Notes: generated from the letters alone by a model not told the origin. 64,000 bases of DNA from Selaginella moellendorffii (GCF_000143415.4 NW_003314370.1:87546-151545), one strand, 5' to 3'; positions 1-12,910 are shown, counted from the stretch's first letter. Program-made: numbers and translations.

Positions 1-1369
1 CTATTAAAATTTTACTATGATAATAATAATATAAAATTTTAATTTACTAGATAATTATTGTTTATATAACATTTTAGCCATCACATCAACCAAGGATAAA
101 AGGTTCTTTACTTGATGGAGGAATATAAACAAAAAGCACCAATAAATCTATAAGTTGTAATATGTGGATTCTCAATCCTTTTGTATAAAACACTTTAGCC
201 ATTGTATATATATAAATTTTGGAGGATTAGCTTGATAAATATTGTGTAAAACCTCATAAAATACTCAGGTTTTCATATAGGTTTAGGATGGTAAATTAAT
301 ATCATAAAAGCATATGGGTTTGGGGAAGGTAAAACATATGTATGGGGTTTATATAAATAGGTTTATGTATGTGAGTGTAATAAAGTCTTTAAGAATTAGT
401 TAGTTTAAATTTTTTTATTATTCATATCTAATTATAAAAATATTTTTTAATTTAATTTAATAATATGAAAAATCTAATCGCAACAGAAGAGAATGGAACT
501 CATAAGATTTTTTGAGAAGTCAAAAACTTCTTGATTATGAATTGCCATGCCAAAACCTCTTAAACAATGACATCCAAATAAGTCCTCTACATTCGGTCTA
601 GACAGTTGCAAGAAAACCAAAGACAACCTCTTAAACAATGGCTTATTGAAGAGTGTACCTTCTTGATCATTAATGAATCCAACCACTTGAACTAGCAAGA
701 ATAATGCTTAACCAATTTCCTTCCTTTCCAGATTGTGAGATAAAAAAATCCAAAAGAAAGTGTTGTTAGCAAGAAAAAATAAAATAAAATAATAAAAAGG
801 TGAAAGGAGAACTTATTGTTGTGTCCTTTGATCACCACTTGTAGTGCTAGTTGTGCAGTGGCGGCAATAGGCTACCACCATGGCCATAAACAACCATGCC
901 ATCCACACAGCTGTATAGCCCATTCTCCACTTACACTCCTTGATGTATAGCCTAAGCCCCTATGGTTGCACACCAAGCCATGGCTGCCAAAAAAGCTATA
1001 TAGTTATGATTGCCATGGCCATGGCTGCAATCCCTATAAACACAAGCCACACAACCATAACTATAAGCCTTGTCAAGCTGCATGCTAGGAACTAAACCCT
1101 AGTTGGCAATGCTATCATAGCAGGTGTCATGGCCATGGTTGCAGCTCAGCTAAACAATTTTGATCAAATGTATTTGTTTAAGGTCAAATTTATATTTTAA
1201 AGAATAATTTACTAACTTTTAAAATCAAACTTATTAAACTTATAACAGTCAGATTTGAGGGGATAGAAGAAAAGACATATGTTAGACCTTCATATTTCAA
1301 TTAGTTTATGTTTGGATGTTAGAGATGAGGGAGATTAATATGTCAATATTATATTAAATAGACAGACAA

Positions 1370-1536
<167 letters not shown>

Positions 1537-1537
<1 letters not shown>

Positions 1538-3357
1538 TGTATTACCTTAGCTAGGTACTACACTAATTATAATACTATAACATATAGACTGTGCATTTGG
1601 GATTGAATCTGGTCCATCCATTCTTGTATATAAACAAGGATGTAAACTTTAATTAATATACCTATTTCTAAATCCCGAGCATTCATATTGGTGGAGGTGA
1701 GGGCCACTGCAATTTGTCCCTGAAGGGCAAAGTTTTTTGGCAATGATTTGCTTTAGTATTTGGGATTGTGCTTTTTTATTTTTATTTCTTAATTTTCTTT
1801 TAGATTTAGATTTGTATTAACTTTTTGCATGATTACATAGTTTGTCCTGTTCTTGGCATTTTGCCATCTCTTGTTGATGTCGAGTGTGATCATGATATTC
1901 ATTGGCAAGCTATGGATAATGCAATCCAATTCTTGGAGAATGTTTGAGGATCAAGTTTATGGGAAGATGATGTGTACAAGCTCAAGTGGATTCTAGAGTG
2001 TGATAATGAGCTTGATTATTATAGAGATAGTTTTGGAGATGAAGTGGAGATTTCACAGGGTAGGTATCAATACTTCAATTTGCCATCTGATCCTTTTTCT
2101 TTCCCTTCTGCTCTTTTCTAACCTTTTTTTATTTCTCGGCTTAAGCCACCTTCTCATGTTCTTAGTATTTTTTCCTCATCTGTAGTGTTTTCTTCTCTTA
2201 ACACGTCGATCATTTGTGACTCTCATGATTCTCATTCTTAGTCCAGTGTTGAGTTAAGTGTTTTTTGTCTTCCTCATACTAATCTAGATATTGAGTGTGT
2301 CCATAAAGTTTAAAATCTTGTTTTTGTTTCATTGGTAGAGTCTTTGATCAGTTTTAGTGTTGAGTATTCCCCTATTCCAAGGGTTGAGTGACTTTGGGTA
2401 AAATTTCAAGTTTAATGCATATCCCCACTTGTGAGTGCCTTTGAGAGCTTTTGTTTTATTATTGCTGCTAAGGAATTTATATATTCCCTTGAGAGTGTAG
2501 ATGTTATTGCAAATTCCTTTTCTAATACTTCTTTATCCACTTTTTCTTCTTTCACAATTGTTTTTCCTCAATTTTTCTTATTTTCTTTTTTTTGCCCCGA
2601 CACTTCAAACTTTTTTTTCTTCAAAGGAGGGGGTAGAGGGGATGGATAGGAGTTTGCCCCCAACAATGGAGTAAAGATGAGTGCATATGGTAGTGGAGCA
2701 AGGATAAATGACATGGATTGTGGAGCGAAAATGAGTATAGTGAGTCCAAATGAAATATTTCCCCCCGACATATGAGGCCGAACGAATGCTATAGTGGAGT
2801 GAGTCTGGACATAGATGGGGGAATAAAGACAAGCTTAGCAATTCCAAATGAAGCTAATGCTTCAAAACATTTTTTCCTTCAAAGAGGGAATAAGGAAAAT
2901 GTGGAGGATGAACAAAGTGAGTTTGACCTCCCCAATTCAAAATTATAGTTATGTGGTTGGTTTGAGCATTTGGGAATTATATATAGAGTTGCAACTAGTT
3001 CATCAAGGTTCCATAGTCAACTAATACTTATGCTATGGCTTTGGATTTTATTTTAGTCATGGTTATTAGTAACTTTGTTGGTGGTTTTATGGGAGTTTCA
3101 AATTTTTGTGGTAGTGTATAATCGTCTAACAAGAGCTCCAGATGTTTCACTTGACTTATTATCATCACTTTTCATCTTCCGGAGGGGAGGATAGTATAAA
3201 ATTTATAATTACATGTATTATCTTAGCTAGAGAATACACTAATTATAGTACTTGGACCATCCATTTGAGATTGAATCTGGTCCATCCATTCTTATATATA
3301 AGCAAGGATCTAAACCCCAATTAATATATCTATTCTTAAATCCCAAGCACTCACAAT
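1537..3357 (+). mobile_element. Short non-coding LTR-retrotransposon-like element
   Basis: Two direct repeats of about 150 bases, at about 1,537-1,690 and about 3,210-3,357, share several long words, including GAATCTGGTCCATCCATTCT. The right copy follows a purine-rich stretch (GGAGGGGAGGA at about 3,181) placed as a polypurine tract would be, just before a 3' LTR starting near 3,191. The left copy is followed by TTGGTGGAGGTGAGGGCC, loosely like a tRNA-Met primer-binding site. The 1.5 kb between the repeats has no gag or pol frame. A TRIM/LARD-type or gutted element fits best. Its outer ends and any target-site duplication are uncertain, because the microsatellite obscures the left edge. Confidence 0.55.
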
Positions 3358-3639
3358 ATAGAATATATATGAGTTTTCATACTTAATATTCCATTTATTA
3401 AAGTTGTCGGGAAAGGCATTTTGGCTTATTAACTTCAATGTTGAAATTAGTTTCTATATCTAGCTTTAAGCAGCTAAAGAAAAAAACTTGAGAAACAATT
3501 TATTAAATTTAAATATAGAAGGAAAAAGAATACACCCTCTTTTCCAATCGGTTAAAAGTTTTGGGATATTTGGGGTGAAGTGTTCTTAGGTTTGATAATA
3601 TTGGGTTGGATGACCTTCCATGAAGTTAAAATTTAGGGA

Positions 3640-4020
3640 TTTACACTAGCAATTAATGGTAATAATTGATTGTTGTTTATAATAATTGATTATCATTGTT
3701 AAAAGTTATGTTTAATTATTATTAGTGATAGCTAATTTGTTATTCTATAGGATAGTGGATTTTTTATCAATAATGATTATGCATCTCTTTTGATAGGGTT
3801 ATTGATGATCTTTAGTGATAGTTAATCATTTTCTTTGATGGGTTTTAGCTTTTTATATATTTAATATTCTTTGTGGTTTGTTTTAAATTGGTTTTCTTGG
3901 TTGAAATATTGGTAGGATATTGCTAATGCTTACTTAAATAACTCAAATTATTTTTTATTATTGACTGGAATCTATTTAAATTGGTTAATGCAATATTTAG
4001 CATAAATGAGTGTTTATTGG
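3640..4020 (+). repeat. Diverged dispersed repeat, copy A
   Basis: About 370 bases match 63,640-64,000 in the same orientation. Shared words include CAATAATGATTAT, TTGATGATCT, GATATTGGTAG and TAGCTTTT, in the same order and at similar spacing. The copies have many substitutions and small indels, so they are old. No coding sequence was seen. It is probably a fragment of a transposon family present on both sides of the gene-rich segment. Confidence 0.7.
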
Positions 4021-4571
4021 CCCTTGTGATGCTCATATATTCTGTTGGTTGTTGTTAATTTTTGTTTTGATAGATTGAGATGTTATTTCCTTCAAATGAT
4101 ACATTTGCAAGTATTTTTCTTGTTTAATTTTAATTGATAATACTTTATATTCTTTGAGTTATCTTTCATAAATTGATTAGTATGCTATTTGAAATTTTTG
4201 ATACAAGTGTTTTAATTTTAGAAAGTGCTTCTCAAGCTATTAAAACACCCATTTGACATGTTGCAAACAACCCTGCTATATGCCATCAATTTATATCAAT
4301 AAATAATCTAGATAGGCTCATAGAAACTCCTCAAAGCTTTTTGATAAGTCATCAATCATCTCTTAAAATGTTGCAAGTGCTCCCATCAATCTATATAGCA
4401 TTAGTGGAATTTACACAAACTCTTTAGAATTTAAAATCTTGTCTTTACCACATTAATAGGATTCATAGATATATGTTAATTCCTATATTGTGAAATATCA
4501 ATTGTTTCATTAAATTATCAACCTGCAAGAATGGATAAGAGTTACCACTATGATATTATTCAAAGGCAGGT

Positions 4572-4895
4572 GTAGCCGAGTAGTCTATATGCTTTATTTC
4601 GTTAAAGTGGAACTTTTCATTATCCCACTTATGGTGTGTGGCCACATGCCATTTTTATAACAACAATAAAAAATTGAAGTTTTAGCTTTATAATTTATAA
4701 ATTAAAAACTTTTCATATGATTTTGTGTTATAATATTGTGAAATATAAAAAATAAATTAAAAAACTAATAGAAATATTAATAAATATTAATTAAGTACTA
4801 GGAAATGGCATGTGGACACATGCTAATTAATGTCCCACTTTACTGAATAAGTTCCACTTTAATGAAATAAAGCATCTATAGACTATGCTACTTAC
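4572..4895. mobile_element. Foldback / MITE-like element with long terminal inverted repeats
   Basis: The left arm (about 4,572-4,660) and the reverse complement of the right arm (about 4,803-4,895) match over about 85 bases. Both contain TAGTCTATA, ATGCTTTATTTC, TTAAAGTGGAACTT and CACATGCCATTT in the same order. A loop of about 140 AT-rich bases without coding capacity separates the arms. This is the architecture of a non-autonomous DNA transposon. No clear target-site duplication was found, so the exact ends and superfamily are open. Confidence 0.7.
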
Positions 4896-5859
4896 AAATA
4901 ACTCCTAAGTCAAGCATTTTTATCACATCTTTGTCACATATTTATTCATTTGCTTCACAATTTATGGACTTATGTTACTCAAACTCAAGGACGCTTAATT
5001 TCATATATTCCAAAGCTTGAAAAAAGGGGAGCACTTTTATTTATATACCCTTTCCTTTTATATTCTCAAACTATTTTCTTTGATTGCTTCTAATTAAAAT
5101 GCATATTTAAAGTAGGAATATTATGCCAAGTTCACATATTAGACTAGTCTAATTAATGGGACCAAATAGTTTTGGGAAATGAGCATGAAATTTCTTTACA
5201 TTATAACCCCATTTTGCAAGAGAGAATCTAAGAGTTTGAAGATCTTCAACAACAATCATAGAGTTTCAATGAACACAATTAATAATAATAAGGGAAGGAT
5301 GCCCTGGAATAGTGAGGAGGTTCTTCTCAAAGTCATAATTGAACTCTAGTAGTGCACAACAAATTGACACCCAAAATGATATTATAAATCTAATGTAACA
5401 AAAGAGTGTGCATATATTTCCTAAGTTGCAAAGGTACATATACTATACACAACAACCAGACTAAAGACTTTTAATTAACAAAAACAATTCACAAAGGTTG
5501 AGAACACAAGACCTCTTGTAATTCCAAATTACAGATCATAAAATGCAAGACAAAAGAGATAAAGCTAAGATCCACCAATCTTAAGACCATCACCTTGGTA
5601 TCATAAATAAGACTAGAGAATATTAATCATTTGTTCTCCATCAACTCCTTATTATAAGTTGGGAAAGAGAGTGGTAATAAGAGACATCTTGTTATCCATG
5701 CATGCAAGAGGAGAAGAATAAGGTATGTTTATTGGAATTTATTAGTTATAGAAATGATTAACATGAAGCATTTCAACATTACTATTGTTGTTTTGAGATA
5801 CAATAGCTTAACAATGATATCCTCAACCCTAACAATTGTAATAATATGGCTCAAAGTCC

Positions 5860-5960
5860 ACACCCACAGCCTCCTCCTTGACTGTGTCCATGCCCACGCC
5901 CATGTCTACAACCCCCACGACTGCCATAGCCACCAGAATTTGAAGCTACTGCAATGCAAT
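5860..5960 (-). other. Possible remnant of a Copia-type gag glycine/arginine-rich segment
   Basis: On the minus strand a short frame reads SNSGGYGSRGGCRHGRGHGH, like the Gly/Arg-rich stretch near the zinc knuckle of plant Copia gag proteins. It is flanked by stops and nothing around it extends the similarity. It could equally be chance in a low-complexity stretch. Confidence 0.2.
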
Positions 5961-6779
5961 TGAGGTGGGATCAATATCCATAGAGACTTAAGGTACACTG
6001 CAGAGCATTGGAGAATGAAAGCTTTCCTCCATACTGTGAGTAATAATAATGACAAATGTCTTATCACAAAAGCTTCCATAAAACTATAAACATGATAGAA
6101 CAATCTTACTCATCCTCCAAATCAATTTGTTATTTCACCATGTTGCCACCCTAACTTCAGAGGTGACCTCATTTTTGCAAGGAGATGCAACACTATAGTT
6201 TGCAAATCTTATTGTTGCCTTCTTGCATGGTTGTCAACAAGCCTTTGAATGCTAACAAGGAGGAAGTGTCATCCCATCCATAATATATCCATCCAGAAAT
6301 GCTAAATTACATATGCTAAATTTAATCCTCTGTATTGGATGCAAACATTGGGTATATACTATGTGTATGTAGGGGCAACCAAGTGCTATAACAATTGTTA
6401 CACCTCATCTAGAAGTTATGTAAACATCAAACCAGCTGTTGCTCAAGCCATTAGGATCTTGATCCTCACCACCAACCTCCATATGAAGAAATCAAGAACA
6501 AAAGCACACTATCAACAAGAAGTTACTTAATATCACCAATTAAATGACCCTGTGAATAGTGCAAATAGGATGGTGTTGTGGCCACTAATATAGTATATGT
6601 ATAACATATATAGATATTAGAGATTGTTTTAATAATTTTTATACTTAGATCAAATATATTTATTTTGTAAATGTCTGAAATTAACTTGTTATGTAAAAGA
6701 TAAAGAAGGTGAGCATACATTCAACGGTTTAGATTAAATTTGTGTTTCGCTTGACCCTTTTGACCGTTTTGTACGGGCA

Positions 6780-6793
6780 TTAGGGTTAGGGTT
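6780..6793. promoter_or_regulatory. Tandem telo-box abutting the clpP start codon
   Basis: TTAGGGTTAGGGTT ends one base before the ATG of the ClpP gene. Telo-boxes (AAACCCTAA) are established elements in promoters and 5' regions of plant translation and organelle genes. Here it may lie in the leader itself. Confidence 0.6.
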
Positions 6794-6794
6794 C

Positions 6795-7556
6795 ATGGCG
6801 TCCCGGCTATGGCGTCACGCCGCGAGGTGCGCTCTCTCCCCCCCGGCGCTGGATCACCACCAGCGCCGCCTCTACGGCCTCATCCCAATGGTGATCGAGC
6901 ACACCGCCCGTGGCGAGCGCGCCTACGACATCTTCTCGCGCCTGCTCAAGGAGCGCATCGTCTGCATCCACGGCCCCATCGCCGACGACACCGCCTCGCT
7001 CGTCGTCGCCCAGCTCCTCTACCTGGAGTCCGAGAATCCGCTCAAGCCCATCCACCTCTACATCAATTCCCCGGGCGGCGTCGTCACTGCCGGGCTCGCG
7101 ATCTACGACACGATGCAGTACATCCGGAGCCCGGTGAGCACGCTGTGCGTCGGCCAGGCGGCGTCCATGGGATCGCTCCTCCTCGCGGCGGGGGAGCCCG
7201 GCCAGCGCCGATCGCTGCCCAATGCGAGGGTGATGGTGCACCAGCCATCCGGGGGAGCCAGCGGCCAGGCCAGCGACATCGCGATCCAGGCGCGTGAGAT
7301 CCTCGACATGAGATCCCGGCTCAACAAGCTCTACGCCAAGCACACGGGGAGTAGCATCGAGAAGATCGACCAGAGCATGGAGAGGGACCACTTCATGTCG
7401 CCCGAGGAGGCCAAGGAGTTTGGGCTCATCGATGAGGTGATTGTCCAGCGGCCGGAGTCGCTGGTGGCGGACAGTGTGGGGGTGAAGGCGGCGGCGGAGG
7501 GTGGCGGCGCTGGTGGTGAGAAGGCGAGTGCCACTGCCACTCCTTCTACCAAGTGA
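6795..7556 (+). CDS. CLPP2: ATP-dependent Clp protease proteolytic subunit, probably mitochondrial
   Basis: A single-exon gene for 253 residues. ClpP forms the barrel-shaped serine peptidase that degrades proteins unfolded by ClpX-type chaperones. The catalytic triad is intact: Ser124 in GQAASMGS, His149 in MVHQP, and Asp198, with the spacing of bacterial ClpP. The first 25 or so residues are Arg/Ala-rich without acidic residues ([16 protein letters not shown]), as in a mitochondrial presequence, and the core begins [21 protein letters not shown], which is typical of the nuclear-encoded mitochondrial ClpP of plants. The C-terminal 30 residues are a low-complexity Ala/Gly/Thr tail. The ATG directly follows a telo-box. 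Targeting is inferred from composition; the enzyme assignment is very safe. Confidence 0.95.
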   Translation: MASRLWRHAARCALSPPALDHHQRRLYGLIPMVIEHTARGERAYDIFSRLLKERIVCIHGPIADDTASLVVAQLLYLESENPLKPIHLYINSPGGVVTAGLAIYDTMQYIRSPVSTLCVGQAASMGSLLLAAGEPGQRRSLPNARVMVHQPSGGASGQASDIAIQAREILDMRSRLNKLYAKHTGSSIEKIDQSMERDHFMSPEEAKEFGLIDEVIVQRPESLVADSVGVKAAAEGGGAGGEKASATATPSTK

Positions 7557-8288
7557 AGTGAGTGAGTGAGCTCTTTGATTCTGGATAGCTCCACACTCCC
7601 AGGGATTGGAGTGGAAGATCTGGAAGAACTGGATCAGGGAAAGAGAGTTTCTCCAGAAGTCTTGGAGGATGCTCCACACAATTTTTTGTGTAAGGGAATG
7701 ATTATGATGGTTTGGTTCGCGAGATCTCTGTCACTGGAGCTAGCAATTTTTGTATTTCAGCTTCTAGGTAATTTACAAGCTCTTCTAGCAAACACTGGTG
7801 AGGTTAGTTCTTGGCAATTTATAAAGAAGATTTCTAAGGAAGAGCTCCATATTTCTAAATATTTTGGGGAAGAACTCAATACTATCTTTGAATTATAGCG
7901 AGCCATAGCAAGACTAGCGCCCAGCCCGCTACCAGAAAGATCTCAAACGCCAGCACTGGCATGTAAAAAACCATGGCTGGATCAGACCAATGCAATGCAA
8001 AGCTTTGCTAGACTCAAGGCTTAGAAAAAAGAGAAACCTCAAACATAAAGTTTTCATGCTTTCTATTGAATTCTTCAACGATCGATTAAGTGTTTGTGTT
8101 TGTTCTAAGATCTACTAGGTAGCTATAGTTTTTCTACCATTGCTACATGACCCCAAAAACATGTATATATATTGTTGAAAGCTCCTGGAATGTGTGTATA
8201 GATTTTATCCTCCTTGTCAGTAGAAAGGAAGAACCCTGGCATTAGGGTTTTGGGGGGTTTTGAATCCATGGGTTTTTGAGCGAGAGCG
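7557..8288. other. Intergenic: 3' region of clpP and 5' region of the dNK gene
   Basis: The first 350 bases are probably clpP 3' untranslated sequence; a 110-residue frame there has no family resemblance and starts inside the coding end. An ATTAGGGTTTT telo-box lies at 8,241-8,251, about 40 bases before the next ATG. Nothing else was identified. Confidence 0.6.
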
Positions 8289-10434
8289 ATGCCAGGGATC
8301 GCGCGAGCGCTCATGAAAGCGACGACGAGCATTGCCTTCCCATCGTCGGCGCCGCCGCAATCCTTCCAGTTCCAGGCTTTTCTCCCACGCAAATCCCTCG
8401 CGCAGGCCAGCAGCAGCAGCATCAATCGCAGCGTCTCTTCCTCTTCTCCTTGTTCCTCTTCTAGGGATTTTGCATCGCCGCTCTTGTCCACGACGCGCCG
8501 TTGCTCGCAAATCGCCGCCGCGCAGGGCCAGCATTTGGATGTGGGCGATGGCGCCAGCAGCAAGGAGGAATCCAGTGAATCCAGTGAGAGCAGTGGGCAG
8601 CAAATCCAGCGCTCCGGCAAGGCGGGGGCGGCGATTGAGAGGAGGCGAAGGGCGGCCGCTCCTCTGCCCGACCTCCTCACTGTCAAAGGCATTGGGCCTA
8701 GGAATATGGAAAAGCTCGTCGCCAAGGGAATAGGGAAGCTTGTGGAGCTCAAGCAGCTCTATCGTGACAAGGTACGCGTTGTCTAGAGTTCTTTTCCTTG
8801 GTTTTGAGTAGAGAGCTACTGGTTTGCTGGGCTTGGAGAGATTTTTGGATTGATTTGGTCCTTAGGCTTCTTTGTCTTTGATTTTTTAAGTTAACCAGGC
8901 CGAGAGCTAGATTGTGGTTTGCTTCCAGTTGTAGATTTCTCTCTTGGTCCTTGGGCTTCTTTGTTTTCTCGAGGCTTTGATCTCTTGAAGTTAATCAAAA
9001 CGTATCCATGCATGGTCTAAAAGGGGCTGGACTCGCTAGATTCTATCTATTTGTTCTCAATCATTTTAAAACTTACTCTTCGTTTTTCTTTGTTTCCAGT
9101 TTCGTACTGGTGGAACCGAGAAGCTGGTGGAATACCTTGTTGCCTCCGTGGGAGTACACAAGAATCACGCGAATGTGATCGCCTCCTTCATCAAGGATGC
9201 CGTGGACAAGGAGCTGGAGAGCAGCGGCCAAGCCTCGCAGGCCAAGAAGAGGCTCACCTTCTGTGTGGAAGGCAACATCAGCGTTGGAAAGACCACCTTC
9301 CTCCAGCGGATTGCAAACGAGACTTTCGAGCTGCGAGATCTCGTGGAAGTTGTCCCGGAGCCGATTGGGAAGTGGCAGGACGTCGGGAAGGAACACTTCA
9401 ATGTTCTCGACGCCTTCTACGCCGAGCCGTCGCGGTACGCCTACACTTTTCAGAACTACGTGTTCGTCACTCGGCTGATGCAAGAGCGTGAATCCGCGAA
9501 TGGACTCAAGCCTTTGAGGCTCATGGAGAGGAGCGTCTTCAGCGACAGGATGGTAAGCTCTCAAGTTTTGTTTGAGCTCTCTTGCATTGCTTGGTTTCTA
9601 GTTCGTAGTTTTTCTTCTGGACTGATTGAAATGAGTGTTTTTACGAGACTTTTTGTTCTTTTCTTCACTTCTGCCAAGAGTTTTTCGTTTCTTCGTGATG
9701 TAGTAACTTACGCTGGTATGTCGCTTGCTCAGGTGTTTGTGCGTGCCGTGCACGAAGCAAAGTGGATGAGCGAGATGGAGATCAGCATCTACGACTCGTG
9801 GTTCGACCCGGTGGTAGCCGAGCTTCCCGGTTTGGTTCCCGACGGATTCATCTACTTGCGAGCCAGTCCAGACGCTTGCCTTCGGCGGCTCCAGATGCGA
9901 AAGAGGCCCGAGGAGCAGAAAGTGACGCTCGACTACCTCAAGGGACTCCACGAGAAGCACGAGCAGTGGCTGTTCCCAACCACGCCGTCCCCCAACAGCG
10001 TCATGTCTGTCAAAGAGTGGCTTCCAACTCTCCACCAGCCGCCGCCCAGGATCAAAGACCGCGTCTTCTACCTCAAAGGCGATCACGTCCACTCTTCCAT
10101 CCGGGAGGTGAGAAGAAAAAGTTCTAAAGTGTTTGCAAGCTCTAAGCTTTCTTTTCAGGTCCCGGCATTGATCCTCGACTGCGAGGCTTCGATCGACTTC
10201 AGCAAAGACGTGGAGGCCAAAGCAGAGTAAGCAAAAAAACACATAGTTTCTTTGATCACAAACGTGGTTTTTCTTCCTCTTTGTTTTTTGTTTGCTAGAT
10301 ATGCTCGACAAGTAGCCGATTTTTTCGAGTACGTGAAGCAAACTCGAAATGTGGAAGCCGGTGTTCGTGACAATCTTTTGCTGTCAGCAGGGAGGCCCAT
10401 TCTCGGCCCCGATGGGCTCGTTCTCAGGCCTTAA
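8289..10434 (+). CDS. Deoxyribonucleoside kinase with plant N-terminal extension (5 exons)
   Basis: Exons lie at about 8289-8771, 9100-9552, 9733-10107, 10159-10226 and 10299-10434, giving 504 residues in a continuous frame. The enzyme phosphorylates deoxyribonucleosides for the dNTP salvage pathway. Visible motifs are the P-loop GNISVGKTT, the EPIGKW segment, the YAYTFQNYVF substrate-site helix, the MERSVFSDR motif and the FIYLRASPDACLRR lid region. Upstream of the kinase is a Ser/Arg-rich leader of about 100 residues, suited to an organelle transit peptide, followed by a GIGPRNMEKLVAKGIGKLVEL segment that looks like a helix-hairpin-helix. This extension is known from the plant dNK/dGK-like proteins. 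Introns are 50-330 bp. It converges with the aspartic protease gene, the stop codons being about 110 bp apart. Confidence 0.93.
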
Positions 10435-10542
10435 TCCTTGTGTGTTTCTTCTTTCTTTTTTTCTTTTTTTTGTTCTTTCCTTCTTTCCACTACGTTTTGT
10501 ATTTGACAGTAAGTTGGAAACGCGGTCTTTTTTTACTTGAAA

Positions 10543-12529
10543 TCACAATACAATTACACAAAAAATGGTCAAGAGTGCCAAGAAAACATTCTGCCCGAGT
10601 TTACTACTGCCAGAAGCTTGGCCACGAATAAACGTTCCACTGCCACCAAAAGATTTCACCCCCGTGTCGGTGGAGACGTCCACGGTTGACGAGCCTGGAA
10701 AAAAAATGGAGCAGCAATGCGTCACAAAGATCTGGTCTAAACAAGAGAAAGAAACTGGTCTTACAATCGAAAGGACGCCATCCAATTCGCCCCCTCTCCA
10801 AATCATACACAACGAGCTTGTTCTTGAGAACCAAGTCTGTGAAAATGAGGTTGCAGTCATCGCCGAGGAGGAAAAGAAATACCTCCAAAGATGGTGTATT
10901 GAAGCTCGCTCTCGGCTGATCCCATCGATTGCCATCCCATGCACCAGATTGGAGCATTGGCCTGTTCCACAAATAAATTACACAATTAAGCAACGTAGAG
11001 ACAAGCTACATCATACCGCAGAAGCTTGTCTTATCAGATACTCCGCTGGTGTCAAGGTCATTGACGCGCCCTCGAAGTACAAAACCACGTTTGGAAACAG
11101 CTTATAGATGCTGCAAGTTTTCGAGCGAGTTCATCAGTTCTCCGGAATGATAAAAACTATTAGCTTGCCTGCCGCGAACAACGAAGCATACGTTCCCTGT
11201 GACCCCAATGGGCGGAGTAGCAGCGGCGTCGACAATCTTGACAGACGAGTGTCACAAAGTAGAAAAGGTGCTACCACAAGACTTACCGCTTGAGTAAACG
11301 CTTGGTACGCCTCATCAGGAAGATAGGCCAGTGTCGTGCCGCTGTCAAAGATTGTCCCTTGCATGACGTCGTTGGAGAAGAGCTTGGGATCGATAGTGAG
11401 GTTGGCGTTGTTGACGGATATGCTTTGTAGCACGACATTGTAATGGCTCCTGCAAGTTGGTTCGTGAGAAATAACGTAGAGAAACTCTTACTGAGTAAAA
11501 ACTTACATGTATGGAACCAGCGGCGTGTACTGGATGTCCGGCTCAATCACATTACCGAGAACCAAGATGCCACCGCCTCTCTCTCCCCCGTCCAAGCAGT
11601 GAGCAAAAACGTTCGGCGTTTTTCCCTGCTTAGCGAGCTGTGAGTTGAAAGAAAGGTCGCTTGCTCCAAATCCAATAATGCCATCTAGTGCTCGCTCCGA
11701 AGTTGAAAGATCGCCAGATTGTTTGAAGCCACACCTACAACACCACCTCCCAGTAAGTGAAAGCGCCAGAATTGAGGCAAGAGATACAGATCAAAACCCA
11801 AAGATTACTGTTGCAGTAGCGTTCACCATGTAATGCAAAACGTCTTCCACGAGGTATCCGAGGGTCCCGCTTCCATCTCCATACTGGAACGAATAGCCAC
11901 ACTGGTTTTGATCGTTGCAGCCGGACTCCGAGATTTGCGTTATCAAGGTGCAGCTCGGATCCGAGCAAGGAACTTTGGAGCTGCTTGCCGAGGCCTTGAC
12001 GTCATACGGAACAATCGGGATCTACACAGAGCCTCATCAATCACAAGTTCACAAATACTCTCGTCTCACCTTGAGGTCACTGAAAGCAGGACATCCAATG
12101 CACGGATGACAATTAACCCAAAGGAGGTCACTCCCAGTGTCCACTTGAAGATTGTATGTCCTTGGAGGAGTTCCCAGCTGCACTTGAGTGAAGTAGAGGC
12201 TGCCAGAAATTATAGTTAGCAGTGGAAACATAAGAAAATCGTATGACAGTTATTACAGTTACTTACCCAGCAATATATGGATCTGCTACTCCTTCCACTG
12301 GCAACGAGACCGCGCTGGACTTGAGCTTGACCATGCGTCCCCGATCGTGAGCCTTGAGCAGCTGCATATGTTCGTGCGTGATGCCCGTTCCATTCGTGCT
12401 CTTATTTGAACCCGGCTTTGTTGAGTACCTGTGTGTCAACTCGAACACACCAGGCATGCTGTTGATACGTCGACTGAAGCCATCCACCGAGCACAGCAAC
12501 AGGACGATCAAAACAGCCAACAAAGCCAT
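10543..12529 (-). CDS. Pepsin-like aspartic protease, secreted, probably GPI-anchored (10 exons)
   Basis: Exons on the minus strand: 12529-12267, 12199-12070, 12021-11798, 11734-11507, 11449-11287, 11236-11169, 11110-11017, 10961-10883, 10836-10765 and 10694-10543. They sum to 490 residues with no frame break. The start gives a signal peptide (MALLAVLIVLLLCSVDG). Both catalytic aspartates are present: LQVDTGSDLLWV in exon 2 and TIFDSGTTLAYL in exon 5. The cysteine-rich insert after the first (CHPCIGC) and the GCGFKQSGDLS / DGIIGFG segments are typical of plant A1 proteases of the aspartic proteinase-like type. The last exon encodes a Ser/Gly-rich linker and a hydrophobic tail (NVFLALLTIFCVIVL), as in a GPI-attachment signal. 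Intron 6 (11111-11168) starts with GC. An open frame on the opposite strand at 10,565-11,107 is only its shadow. Confidence 0.9.
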
Positions 12530-12910
12530 TGCCGGTTCTGTTACCGAGTCATTTAATCCAATCCTCGATTCTTCTCCTGCGAGCGATCACTTTTTGGGAG
12601 CCTGCTTGCTGTCGCAGAAAAGCTTTTCAATGCCACGAAATAAAATTAGCAATGCTACCTCGTTTAGATCCGCGGTCATGCAGAGACGAAGGGATGGCGT
12701 CGTCTGAACACGAAACTTATAATACCGGCCATTCATCTGAAACCATCTACCATCAACGGCTAAGAAACAGACACGCAAATGTTAAAACTTTCGAGCGAAA
12801 GAACATGGGAAGCCGATGAAACTGCATGCATGCAAGCGCCCGAGAAATATGAGAAACAAAATTGACGTATCTTTTTATCAATTTGAAGAAGAATCCTTCG
12901 GGATCGAGCC
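12530..12910. other. Intergenic: aspartic-protease promoter and ORP 3' region
   Basis: About 380 bases between the start of the aspartic protease and the stop of the ORP gene, both on the minus strand. It must hold the protease promoter and the ORP 3' end. I see no clear TATA box, RNA gene or repeat. Confidence 0.6.

Noticed and set aside
6780-6793. Interstitial telomere
   Set aside because: Two TTAGGG units fit a plant telo-box; plant telomeres are TTTAGGG and a true interstitial array would be longer.
6807-7679. 290-residue minus-strand frame over clpP
   Set aside because: Antisense shadow of an intact ClpP with full catalytic triad; no domain and Arg/Asp-rich composition.
7566-7898. 110-residue frame after clpP
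   Set aside because: It begins right after the clpP stop in AT-richer sequence and shows no domain; better read as 3' untranslated region.
10565-11107. 180-residue plus-strand frame
   Set aside because: It overlaps exons 7-10 of the aspartic protease on the other strand, which splice in frame and match the family; the plus-strand protein matches nothing.
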